DNA from: Deltaproteobacteria bacterium
Lineage (GTDB): Bacteria; Myxococcota_A; UBA9160
Reading direction: 5' to 3'
Assembly (NCBI GenBank): GCA_003520425.1
Contig: DOUU01000381.1
Coordinates: 1,253 to 9,925 of the forward strand
Length of the DNA: 8,673 nt
The position numbers were made by a program, and so were the translations under genes. The notes beneath the pieces are model-generated. The model saw nothing but the letters and a program-made list of their open reading frames with translations, ran no database searches and was not told the origin of the DNA. Shown in pieces: positions 1 through 6,462 of the stretch (position 1 is its first letter; each line of letters opens with the position of its first letter).

Positions 1-806
1 CGCGGCATCTGCACCGCCAGCACGCCGCCCGGCGCGAGCTTCGCGAGCACCCGCCGAAACAGCGCCGGCCGCTGGCTGGGCGGGAAGTAGTAGATGTTGT
101 TGTTCAACATCGCGAGATCGAAGCTGCCTTGGGGCAGCTCCATCGTCATGAAGTCACCGGCGCGAACTTCGCCGCGCCTCGAGACCTCGGCCTCCCGCAA
201 GAGCCGGCGCGCCTCCTCCGCCACCTCCGCGTCGAGTTCGACGCCGAGACCGTGGGCGTCGCGATAGCGTGTCAGGAAGCCGGCCAGGTAGGTGCCGTAT
301 CCACAGCCGACATCCAGCACGCGTCGCGCGTGCTTGGCCTGCGGCACTCGGGTCAGGGCTTCGAACGCCCGGCCCTCGATCAAGCGGGACGACGCTGCGG
401 CCCGGGCGGCTTCCCCGGCCGTGCCGTAGAGCGGCCGCTCTGCGCCTTTCATCAGCGCCGGCAGCGACTCGAAACGCGGGTGCCAGCCCAGGACAGCCTG
501 ATCGAGCATTGCCTGCAGGGCGGCTGCATCGGGTGAGTCGAGGAGCCATCGCACGGAGGCGCCGACCTCGAAGGCCTCGCCCCTTCGATCCAGGAGGCCG
601 TGGGCCTCGGCGGCCCGGAGCCACGCGGCGACGAGATCCTGCGCCAGCCCGAGGCGGCCTGCGAGTTCGCTCGAGGTGTGAGGACGGCGCAGCGTCTCGA
701 ACAGGCCAAGACTCACGCCGGTGCGCAAGAGATGGACGCGCCCGAATGCGCCCAGGGTGGCGCTGAACTGGCGGAACTGGAGGAGGTCGTGAAGCCCCGG
801 GCTCAC
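1..806 (-). CDS. Class I SAM-dependent methyltransferase with N-terminal helical/winged-helix domain (C-terminus cut by window edge)
   Basis: The frame runs 268 codons off the window edge, so the C-terminus is missing. Residues 1-100 look like the helical/winged-helix dimerisation domain found in many small-molecule O-methyltransferases. A Rossmann methyltransferase domain follows: motif I VLDVGCGYGTYLAGF near residues 163-177, an acidic beta-2 end GVELD at 188-192, GDF near 218-220, and FDLAMLNNNIYYFPP near 229-243, where an Asn-rich motif IV is followed by aromatic residues. The LAPGGVLAVQMP strand is the last part visible. It should transfer a methyl group from S-adenosylmethionine, but I cannot name the substrate. 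The GTG start at 806..804 overlaps the TGA that ends the helicase-tail frame as GTGA, which suggests translational coupling and fixes the start. The ribosome site is weak, as expected for a coupled gene. No link to hydrogenase function is evident. Confidence 0.85.
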   Translation of the reverse strand, partial: MSPGLHDLLQFRQFSATLGAFGRVHLLRTGVSLGLFETLRRPHTSSELAGRLGLAQDLVAAWLRAAEAHGLLDRRGEAFEVGASVRWLLDSPDAAALQAMLDQAVLGWHPRFESLPALMKGAERPLYGTAGEAARAAASSRLIEGRAFEALTRVPQAKHARRVLDVGCGYGTYLAGFLTRYRDAHGLGVELDAEVAEEARRLLREAEVSRRGEVRAGDFMTMELPQGSFDLAMLNNNIYYFPPSQRPALFRRVLAKLAPGGVLAVQMP

Positions 807-997
807 GCGTCCGCCGGCTCGAGCTGGGCGAAGCGGACGACCACGGTCTTGACGCCGACACGGTCGAATCGCACGCGGAGCTTGCGCCCGGCGCCGCTGC
901 CCGCAGCCTCCAGTACCGTGCCCTCGCCGAAGATGGGGTGACGCACGCGTGCACCGCGCTCGCTGCGCATCGCGTCCTCGTCCTCCGACTGCCCCAC
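803..997 (-). CDS. Detached Tudor-like C-terminal tail domain of the PcrA/UvrD helicase, in frame behind an amber codon
   Basis: This short frame encodes the C-terminal tail that UvrD/PcrA/Rep-type helicases carry as their last domain, a Tudor-like fold linked to RNA polymerase and partner binding. The signature is ARVRHPIFGEGTVLE, then RVRFDRVGVKTVVVRFAQLEP. It lies in exactly the same frame as the helicase gene upstream and is separated from it only by TAG at 1024..1022. The frame is open from that TAG to the TGA at 805..803. The sequence just after the TAG (RALDYIVGQSEDED) looks like the normal helicase linker. It is therefore probably the 3' end of pcrA, read by suppression of the TAG, or the remains of a recently broken gene. 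Separate translation is possible: GTG at 997 has no clear ribosome site, but ATG at 970..968 (54 aa) has GAGGA-like purines about 5 nt upstream. The TGA overlaps the methyltransferase GTG as GTGA. Confidence 0.7.
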   Translation of the reverse strand: MGQSEDEDAMRSERGARVRHPIFGEGTVLEAAGSGAGRKLRVRFDRVGVKTVVVRFAQLEPADA

Positions 998-1021
998 GAT
1001 ATAGTCAAGGGCCCGGCCACG

Positions 1022-1024
1022 CTA
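1022..1024 (-). other. In-frame TAG between helicase core and tail domain
   Basis: TAG (plus-strand cta) divides pcrA. Codons before it are GCG CGC GAT and after it CGT GGC CGG. The downstream frame stays open for 72 codons and encodes the expected linker and tail. The base after the stop is C, generally a poorer termination context in bacteria than U or G. Candidate explanations are readthrough, a nonsense mutation or a base error. Confidence 0.8.
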
Positions 1025-2995
1025 ATCGCGGGCAGGCGAGGGCTCAAAGTCAGCGCCCCTCGTCAGGCTTGACGGAATCTCGGAGAGGAAGCGCGAGGGT
1101 GTGGCGAAGCTGTGCGAGCCGTAGCGCCGCCGCTCGCGTGCACAGCTCAGGATGAGGCGCTCCCTCGCCCGGGTCATCCCGACGTAGCACAGCCGCCGCT
1201 CCTCCTCGAGCCCGGCTGGGTCCCGAATCGAGGCGGAATGCGGAAAGATCCCCTCTTCCATTCCGACCAAGAAGACGACGGGAAACTCGAGGCCTTTGGC
1301 CGTATGGGCGGTCATGAGCGAGACACGCTCGGCCGCGCCCTCATACGCGTCGAGGTCGGAGACGAGGGCGACTTGATCCAAGAACAGCTCCACCGGGGAA
1401 CGCTCGTCCCCGGGGCTGCTCGTGTTCGCGGCGGCGAAGTCCTCGGCTCCCGCCAGAAGCTCCCTTAGGTTCTCGAGGCGCCCCTCTGCCTCGGGCGTTC
1501 CCTCGCGCTCGAGGTGCGCGAGGTATCCGGTGCGCTCGAGGATGCGAGCCAGGGCTTCCGCCGGTCCGAGCGACGTGACCTCGCGCGAGAGCAGCGAGAG
1601 CAGCTCGAGAAACGCGCCCACCTTCGGGCCCACGCGGCCCGCCTCCCCGCTCTCTGCCACAAGGGCAAGCGCTTGGCGCAGCGGAAGGCCCCGCTCTGCG
1701 GCGAGCGTCTCGGCACGCTCCAGGGTGGCCTTCCCGATCCCGCGTGGAGGGGAATTGACGATGCGGCGCAGCGCCATCGGGTCCGCGGGGTTTACGATGG
1801 CGCGCAGGTAGGCGAGGGCATCCTTCACTTCGGCGCGCTCGTAGAAACGGACGCCCCCCACCACCACGTAGGGAACGTTGTACTTCAGCAGCTCTTCCTC
1901 GAAGGGACGCGACTGCGCATTGGTGCGGTAGAAGACCGCGCATTCACCGTACGCGCGGCCCTCCTCGCGCGCCGCGGTCAGAATCTGTCGGATCACGAAC
2001 TGCGCCTCATCCCGCTCGTCGCTCGCCTCATAGCGCCAGATCTTCTCGCCGCCCGAGCGCTCGGTGAACATGCGCTTGTCCTTGCGGGCACGGTTGTTCG
2101 CGACGACTGCGGTCGCCCCCTCGAGGATCGCCTGCGTCGAACGGTAGTTGCGCTCGAGCTTGACCACCGCCGTGTCAGGGTAGTCCCGCTCGAAGTCGAG
2201 GATGTTGCGCAGGTCGGCGCCCCTCCACCCGTAGACGGATTGGTCCGGGTCTCCCACGACGCAGAGGTTTCGATGCTCGCCCGCCAGCTGGCTCACGAGC
2301 TTGTACTGAACACGGTTCGTGTCCTGATACTCGTCGATCATGACGTACTGCCAGCGCCGCTGGTAGTGAGCCGCCACCTCTGGAAAGCGCTCGAAGAGTT
2401 GGGTCGTCTGGAGAATGAGGTCTCCGAAATCGAGCGCGTTCGCATCGGCCAGGAGCCGCTGGTAGGTCGCGTAGACTTCGCTCGCGAGTTCATCGTCCAA
2501 GTCACGCGCCGAGCGGGCGGCTTCGGAGGGAAGGAGGCCCGCGTTTTTCCACTGATCGATCCGCCAGCGCAGCCGCCGCGGATCGTTCAGCTTTGGATCG
2601 AGACCGTGCCGTCGCAGCGCCTCCTTCACTTGAGCGAGGGAATCGTCTTCGTCGTAGATGGCAAAGCCGCGCGAGAGACCGAGATGCCCGATCTCCCGGC
2701 GCAAGATGCGCACACACGCCGCATGGAAGGTCGTCACCCACACGCCCTCGGCCGCGGGCCCAAGGAGCTTCGTCACCCGCTCGCGCATTTCGCCAGCGGC
2801 CTTGTTCGTGAAGGTCACCGCGAGAATCGCCTCGGCCGGGATCCCGCAGACTCCAATCAGATACGCGACGCGGTGTACAAGGACCCGCGTCTTCCCGCTC
2901 CCGGCGCCAGCGAGAACGAGCAGCGGGCCCTCCGTGGTCTCGACGGCGCGGCGTTGCTCCGGGTTCATGCCTTCGAGAATCGACTCGCCGAGCAC
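1022..2995 (-). CDS. pcrA: ATP-dependent 3'-5' DNA helicase of the UvrD/PcrA (SF1A) family, stopped by TAG before its tail domain
   Basis: Unwinds DNA 3' to 5' in repair and replication-fork or transcription-complex clearance. From GTG at 2995 it is 657 aa with all SF1A motifs in order: Q motif LNPEQ-like MNPEQRRAV (10-18), Walker A AGAGSGKT (29-36), Ia VTFTNKAAGEM (60-70), Ib TFHAACVRILR, Walker B MIDEYQDTN (219-227), III VVGDPDQSVYGWRG (246-259), IV ERNYRS (281-286), V MTAHTAKGLEFPVVFLVG, VI YVGMTRARERL. It stops soon after SRFLSEIP, where family members continue through a linker into a Tudor-like tail. Here the tail follows in the same frame behind the TAG; with it the protein would be about 730 aa, close to UvrD (720 aa). 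GTG at 2995 has GAGGAG about 10 nt upstream and gives the ILEGMNPEQ N-terminus common in the family; ATG at 2968 is the alternative. The frame is open further up to 3130, but that part looks non-coding. It follows the hydrogenase protease after 71 nt. Confidence 0.93.
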   Translation of the reverse strand: MLGESILEGMNPEQRRAVETTEGPLLVLAGAGSGKTRVLVHRVAYLIGVCGIPAEAILAVTFTNKAAGEMRERVTKLLGPAAEGVWVTTFHAACVRILRREIGHLGLSRGFAIYDEDDSLAQVKEALRRHGLDPKLNDPRRLRWRIDQWKNAGLLPSEAARSARDLDDELASEVYATYQRLLADANALDFGDLILQTTQLFERFPEVAAHYQRRWQYVMIDEYQDTNRVQYKLVSQLAGEHRNLCVVGDPDQSVYGWRGADLRNILDFERDYPDTAVVKLERNYRSTQAILEGATAVVANNRARKDKRMFTERSGGEKIWRYEASDERDEAQFVIRQILTAAREEGRAYGECAVFYRTNAQSRPFEEELLKYNVPYVVVGGVRFYERAEVKDALAYLRAIVNPADPMALRRIVNSPPRGIGKATLERAETLAAERGLPLRQALALVAESGEAGRVGPKVGAFLELLSLLSREVTSLGPAEALARILERTGYLAHLEREGTPEAEGRLENLRELLAGAEDFAAANTSSPGDERSPVELFLDQVALVSDLDAYEGAAERVSLMTAHTAKGLEFPVVFLVGMEEGIFPHSASIRDPAGLEEERRLCYVGMTRARERLILSCARERRRYGSHSFATPSRFLSEIPSSLTRGADFEPSPARD

Positions 2996-3066
2996 TGCTC
3001 TGGCTCTCCTCAAGGATCGGTTTTTCGCCGGGGGTCGGTGCAGAGTAATCGAGATGGGCTCTCCAC

Positions 3067-3534
3067 TCAATCCGTCTCGAAATCCCCTTGCCGGGCGAGC
3101 TCTGTCAGGAGCGCGCGCACGCGCCGACACGCTTCCGGGACCGCGCCGCGGCCCGCGCTCGACAGGCCCTCGCCACGTTCCGCGTCGAGCTCGACGGCTA
3201 CGATGCGCAGCCGCGGACGCGGGCGGCCCAGCGCGGCAGCTAGGGCGAGAGCGTCCCCCACCCCGAGCGCGTGGCTCGAGAGGGCGTGGCCACGCGCGAG
3301 CTGTCCGGGAGAAAGGACGCGTACGCTCCCGGGTGACGCACCGGAGCGCAGCGCGTCGACGAGGACCGCGGCGTCGATCCCTTCGAGCTCGTCGAGCAGG
3401 TCCACCCCGGGCCGATCACACGCCACCGCGCTAGCACCGCCCGGCAGCGTCTCGCGGCTGAGCTCGCGCGCCACCTCGAGCCCGATCGCGTCGTCACCCT
3501 GGGGCGATCCGAGCCCGATGACCTTGATCCTCAC
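3067..3534 (-). CDS. [NiFe]-hydrogenase large-subunit maturation endopeptidase (HyaD/HybD/HycI family)
   Basis: This 155-aa cytoplasmic protease removes the C-terminal peptide of the hydrogenase large subunit after nickel has been inserted. It shows the family start VIGLGSPQGDDAIG (residues 5-18), the second nickel-sensing acidic residue in LVDAL (Asp60), and SSHALGVGDALALA with His88. By analogy with E. coli HybD (Glu16, Asp62, His93), Asp15, Asp60 and His88 would probe the nickel site; an Asp replaces the HybD Glu. The GTG at 3534..3532 overlaps the TGA of the large-subunit gene as GTGA, so it is the last gene of the coupled hydrogenase operon and its substrate is encoded directly upstream. 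The large subunit still has its 12-residue C-terminal extension, which agrees with this assignment. No good ribosome site precedes the GTG, so coupling is likely. Confidence 0.93.
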   Translation of the reverse strand: MRIKVIGLGSPQGDDAIGLEVARELSRETLPGGASAVACDRPGVDLLDELEGIDAAVLVDALRSGASPGSVRVLSPGQLARGHALSSHALGVGDALALAAALGRPRPRLRIVAVELDAERGEGLSSAGRGAVPEACRRVRALLTELARQGDFETD

Positions 3535-4832
3535 GCGGGGCTGCGGCGCTCGATCTCAAGCGAAAGGAAGTGGGTGGAGCACGAGATGCAAGGGTCATAG
3601 TTGCGGATCGCCATCTCGCAGGCGCGACGCGCCTCGTCGTGCGGGAGCGCAAGGACGCTCGGGGCGAGCGCCCTCAGGTCCGCCTCGATGCAGGCCTGGT
3701 TTTGGGAGGTGGGCGGCACGATCCGGACGGCCAAGACAGAGCCCTTGTCGTCCGTCTCGACCCGCACATAGAGAAGACCGCGCGGCGCCTCCGTCGCACC
3801 ATGGCCGACCCCGGCGCGCGGCGCGAACTCCGCGGCCGGCGCGGGCGGCGGCTCAAACTCTCGGATCACCCGAAGCGCCTCCTCGAAGGCGTAGATCACC
3901 TCGATGGCACGGGCAAAGATGCTGGCATAGGGGTCCGGGGAGGAGAGCCTTGCTGCCACGCTCTCGCGTGCAGCGAGCGCGGAAGGAGAGAGCCGATCGC
4001 TGTTTTGCAGCAGCCGCGCGAGGGGCCCCACGAGGTAGGGAGAGCCGTCCGCCCGACGGCAGTGGAGCGCGGTCGAATGCGGAACCTGCTGCTCGCTGAA
4101 CGCCGTCGCGAACTCCGCGGCTTCGATGTCGAGACCCGAGGACGAGACAATGCGACCCTCGTTCATCGGGTACTCCGAAGGGTGGCGCAGCGAGACGAGC
4201 TCGATGGCCTGGGGACGGCTCGGCACGGGCAGCGACGTGAAAAAGCGCAGCACAGCTTCGGCGTCACCGCGGGCGCGCACAATCTCTTCCGCGAGCTCCT
4301 CAAGCTCGCTCCGGGTGGGCGTGCGTGTGAACCCGCCGATGCAGGCGCCGACCGGGTTCACCGGTCGCCCGCCGAGCAGGGACAGGATCCGGTTGCCGAG
4401 CTTGCGCAGGCGCAAGCCTCGTTCGACTTCTCCCGGACGGGAACGCGCCAGAGCGATCCCGTCGTCGAGTCCGAGGTAGTCGGGGGCCGCGAGAAAGTAC
4501 ATGTGGAGAAGGTGGCTCTCGATCCACTCGCCACAATAGTAAAGACGCCGCAGCGCCCGCACGGTGGGATGAAGCGTGACCCCGAAGATCGACTCCACGG
4601 CATGGAGCGTGCTCATCTGGTAGGCGACAGGGCAGATCCCGCAGATCCGGGCCACCAGGTCTGCGAGCTCCCCCGCGGCGCGTCCGCGCAGAAAGGCCTC
4701 GAAAAAGCGCGGCGGTTCGTAGATCTCAAGACGCAGATCGAGGACCCGATCGCCCTCCACCGTGAGGTGCAGGGCGCCCTCTCCCTCCACACGGGCGAGG
4801 CTTGCGATCTCGATCGTTCGCCGCTCGCTCAC
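3531..4832 (-). CDS. hydA: Group 3b [NiFe]-hydrogenase alpha (large, catalytic) subunit
   Basis: This 433-aa subunit carries the NiFe(CN)2CO active site that splits or forms H2. The N-terminal L1 motif is RVEGEG (14-19). The L2 motif is RICGICPVAYQMSTLHAVE (62-80), with nickel/iron ligands Cys64 and Cys67. The L5 motif near the C-terminus is DPCISCSTH, with ligands Cys415 and Cys418. Both cysteines are TGC codons, so this is not a selenoenzyme. The 12 residues after His421 (starting FLSLEIE) are the expected pro-peptide. PRFFEAFLRGR, ESHLLHMYFLAAPDYLG and TEAPRGLLYVRV resemble the alpha subunit of Pyrococcus furiosus soluble hydrogenase I, which supports group 3b. The GTG start at 4832 has a purine-rich GGGAGGGGG ribosome site, and it overlaps a TGA that ends the continued small-subunit frame as GTGA. 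The protein is cytoplasmic: there is no twin-arginine signal on the partner small subunit. Confidence 0.96.
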   Translation of the reverse strand: MSERRTIEIASLARVEGEGALHLTVEGDRVLDLRLEIYEPPRFFEAFLRGRAAGELADLVARICGICPVAYQMSTLHAVESIFGVTLHPTVRALRRLYYCGEWIESHLLHMYFLAAPDYLGLDDGIALARSRPGEVERGLRLRKLGNRILSLLGGRPVNPVGACIGGFTRTPTRSELEELAEEIVRARGDAEAVLRFFTSLPVPSRPQAIELVSLRHPSEYPMNEGRIVSSSGLDIEAAEFATAFSEQQVPHSTALHCRRADGSPYLVGPLARLLQNSDRLSPSALAARESVAARLSSPDPYASIFARAIEVIYAFEEALRVIREFEPPPAPAAEFAPRAGVGHGATEAPRGLLYVRVETDDKGSVLAVRIVPPTSQNQACIEADLRALAPSVLALPHDEARRACEMAIRNYDPCISCSTHFLSLEIERRSPA

Positions 4833-4900
4833 GCGCCCCCTCCCTTGCCGTCACCCACCCGACGAAACGCGGGATGATGGCCGGTGATCCCTCGAAACCG
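4829..4900 (-). other. In-frame continuation of the small-subunit gene behind its TAG (23 codons plus TGA)
   Basis: Directly after the small-subunit TAG the same frame encodes 23 residues, beginning RFRGITGHHPAFRRV, and ends at TGA 4831..4829. From memory, the P. furiosus delta subunit has a stretch of the pattern RMKMFNGHDE at the same distance after its last cysteines, and it aligns without gaps, including Gly-His. There is no start codon that could express this segment alone, except a GTG after the conserved part. Its TGA overlaps the large-subunit GTG as GTGA, like the other operon junctions. I read it as coding sequence of the small subunit behind an amber codon. The other option is ordinary spacer that is open by chance in GC-rich DNA. 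Confidence 0.55.
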
Positions 4901-4903
4901 CTA
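4901..4903 (-). other. In-frame TAG near the end of the hydrogenase small-subunit gene
   Basis: TAG (plus-strand cta) follows GAT CGG GTG and is followed by CGG TTT. As in pcrA, the next codon is CGN, so the +4 base is C. Family-like sequence appears to continue behind it. It would be residue 243 of a 266-residue protein if decoded. Confidence 0.6.
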
Positions 4904-5629
4904 CACCCGATCCGCCGCTCCGAGGCCCAGGTCCTGGAAGCGAGCCGCGAGCGCCTCGGGATTCGGGTCGTCGCAGGGTCCGAAGCAGGCATAGCAATCC
5001 CGAGCCAAGCCCGGACACAGGGCGCCGCAGCCCGCTCGGGTGACCGGGCCCATGCAGGGCAGACCGCGCGCCACGACCACGCATACGTGGCCCTGCCGCT
5101 TGCACTCCAGGCACACGCTATGGCTGGGAAGGTCCGGCCTCGTGCCGAGGAGGGCCCGGACGATCACCCGCAGAACCTGTTCTTTGTTGACCGGACAACC
5201 ATGGATCTCGTCGTCGACCCGCACGTGCGCGGAGATCGGAGTCGACGTGGGCAGCACCTCGAGCCAGCGTGGCTCGGGATAGACCTGCCGCTTCCACTCC
5301 TCCACGTCGGCCCAGTTCCGCAGCGCCTGGATTCCACCCGCAGTGGCACACGCGCCAATCGTAATCAGCGTCCGTGTTTGCTCGCGCACCTGGCGGATGC
5401 GTTCGGCGTCGCGCGGCGTGGTGATGCTCCCCTCCACCAAGGCGAGATCGTAGGGACCCTCGAGGGAGCGACTTGACCACTCCAGGAAGTAGGCGATCTC
5501 GATGCGCCGCGAGAGCCACAAGAGCTCATCCTCGAGATTGAGGATCTGAAGCTGACAGCCATCGCAGGACGCGAATTTGTGGACCGCCAGCCGCAGCCGA
5601 CGGGGCTCGCCCGGCGCAGAGCCGCTCAC
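4901..5629 (-). CDS. hydD: Group 3b [NiFe]-hydrogenase delta (small, Fe-S electron-transfer) subunit
   Basis: This subunit carries the iron-sulfur relay that moves electrons between the NiFe site and the diaphorase module. From GTG at 5629 to TAG it is 242 aa. The proximal cluster ligands are SCDGCQLQ (Cys22, Cys25), GACATAGG (Cys94) and IHGCP (Cys145). The medial/distal set is VCLECKRQGHVC (173, 176, 183), GLPCMGPVTRAGCGALC (192, 201, 205) and DCYACFGPC (212, 215, 219). There is no signal peptide and no TAT motif, so it is cytoplasmic. The open frame extends upstream to 5839, but that part overlaps the gamma-subunit gene. The GTG at 5629 overlaps the gamma TGA as GTGA and has GAGGGG just upstream, so it is the true start. 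The apparent C-terminus is about 20 residues shorter than the P. furiosus homologue (261 aa from memory). The missing segment seems to be encoded in frame behind the TAG. The name hydD here means the delta subunit, not the protease. Confidence 0.94.
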   Translation of the reverse strand: MSGSAPGEPRRLRLAVHKFASCDGCQLQILNLEDELLWLSRRIEIAYFLEWSSRSLEGPYDLALVEGSITTPRDAERIRQVREQTRTLITIGACATAGGIQALRNWADVEEWKRQVYPEPRWLEVLPTSTPISAHVRVDDEIHGCPVNKEQVLRVIVRALLGTRPDLPSHSVCLECKRQGHVCVVVARGLPCMGPVTRAGCGALCPGLARDCYACFGPCDDPNPEALAARFQDLGLGAADRV

Positions 5630-6462
5630 AGGCCCCTCGTGAACAGCAGCCGCTCGACGCGGGTCAGCCGGAAGATGGGGCCGTCCTTGCAGACGAACTC
5701 GGGGCCGAGCTGACAATGCCCGCACAGCCCGACCGCACACTTCATGTTTCGCTCGATGGAGAGAAAGATCCGGTCGCTGGCCAGCCCGCGGCCTCGCAGG
5801 TTCTGGATGGCGTAGTGCATCATGATCTCCGGGCCGCACATGAGGAGGACGGTCCGGCTCGGATCGAACTCGATCTCGTCGAAGAGCTCGGTCACGACGC
5901 CGCTGCGATCACGCCACGCGCGGTCCGGCTCGTCGGTCGTGAGCAGCACCCGCGCATCCTCCTGTCTGCGCCAGTACTCGAAGCGCTCGCGATGGATGAG
6001 ATCGGAGGGCTTCTTGACCCCGTGCACGATCGTGAGCCGCCCGTAGTTTGCGCGACGGCGGAACATGTAGTCGATGGCACCGGTCACGGGAGCGCAGCCG
6101 AGCCCACCCGTCACCACCACCACGTCCTTCCAGCGCGCTTCCTGCAACGGCCAGCCCGTCCCATAGGGCCCTCGCAGCCCAAGCACGTCGCCAGGGCCCA
6201 ACCCATCGATCACTCGCGTCGTGCGTCCGACGATGCGGATCGTGTGTTCGAGCATCTCCTCTTCGGGATCCGAGGAAATGGAGATCGCGACTTCGCCGAC
6301 GCCGGGGACGTAGACCATGTTGAACTGCCCCGGCACAAAGTCGAATCGCGGCCGCGCGTCGGCGGCGAGCAGCCTCAGGCGATACGCGTGAATGCTCGGG
6401 CCGTAAGAGCGCTTTTCCACGATCTCCGCCGGTTCGGGCAGGAGCGGGCTGCGAACCGTCAT
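5626..6462 (-). CDS. hydG: Group 3b hydrogenase gamma subunit (FAD/NAD(P)-binding, 2Fe-2S)
   Basis: This 278-aa subunit belongs to the ferredoxin-NADP reductase superfamily (PyrK/HydG type) and exchanges electrons with NAD(P)(H). The N-terminal beta-barrel contains FVPGQFNMVYVPGVGEVAISIS (42-63), the FAD-binding region, then GLRGPYGTGWP (95-105). The nucleotide-binding domain has VVVVTGGLGCAPV (114-126) and LLMCGPEIMMHYA (206-218). The C-terminus carries a 2Fe-2S motif with Cys242, Cys247, Cys250 and Cys258 (KCAVGLCGHCQLGPEFVC). The ATG at 6462 overlaps the beta-subunit TGA as ATGA and has GGGAG 8 nt upstream. The longer open frame to 6681 is only an overlap with the beta gene. The gene ends in TGA overlapping the small-subunit GTG. 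Preference for NAD or NADP cannot be read from the sequence. HydG here is not the radical-SAM HydG of [FeFe]-hydrogenase maturation. Confidence 0.95.
   Translation of the reverse strand: MTVRSPLLPEPAEIVEKRSYGPSIHAYRLRLLAADARPRFDFVPGQFNMVYVPGVGEVAISISSDPEEEMLEHTIRIVGRTTRVIDGLGPGDVLGLRGPYGTGWPLQEARWKDVVVVTGGLGCAPVTGAIDYMFRRRANYGRLTIVHGVKKPSDLIHRERFEYWRRQEDARVLLTTDEPDRAWRDRSGVVTELFDEIEFDPSRTVLLMCGPEIMMHYAIQNLRGRGLASDRIFLSIERNMKCAVGLCGHCQLGPEFVCKDGPIFRLTRVERLLFTRGL

Noticed and set aside
154..1047. 297-codon minus-strand frame over the methyltransferase and helicase-tail region
   Set aside because: Arg/Ser/Pro-rich composition and no domains. The true frames here encode the methyltransferase and the UvrD tail, both with clear motifs.
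2996..3066. Promoter or terminator between the protease gene and pcrA
   Set aside because: No convincing -35/-10 pair or stem with U tract was found. Only a short direct repeat GGAGAGCC and a GAGGAG ribosome site are visible.
3572..3600. Selenocysteine at the L5 nickel ligand of the large subunit
   Set aside because: Both ligand codons read TGC, and no in-frame TGA occurs before the end of the gene.
1514..4099. 861-codon open frame on the plus strand
   Set aside because: It lies opposite pcrA, the protease and part of hydA, all clearly conserved. The product is Arg/Pro/Ala-rich without recognisable domains. Long antisense frames are expected in GC-rich coding DNA.
3570..4877. 435-codon open frame on the plus strand
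   Set aside because: Mirror frame of the hydrogenase large-subunit gene with no domain signature.
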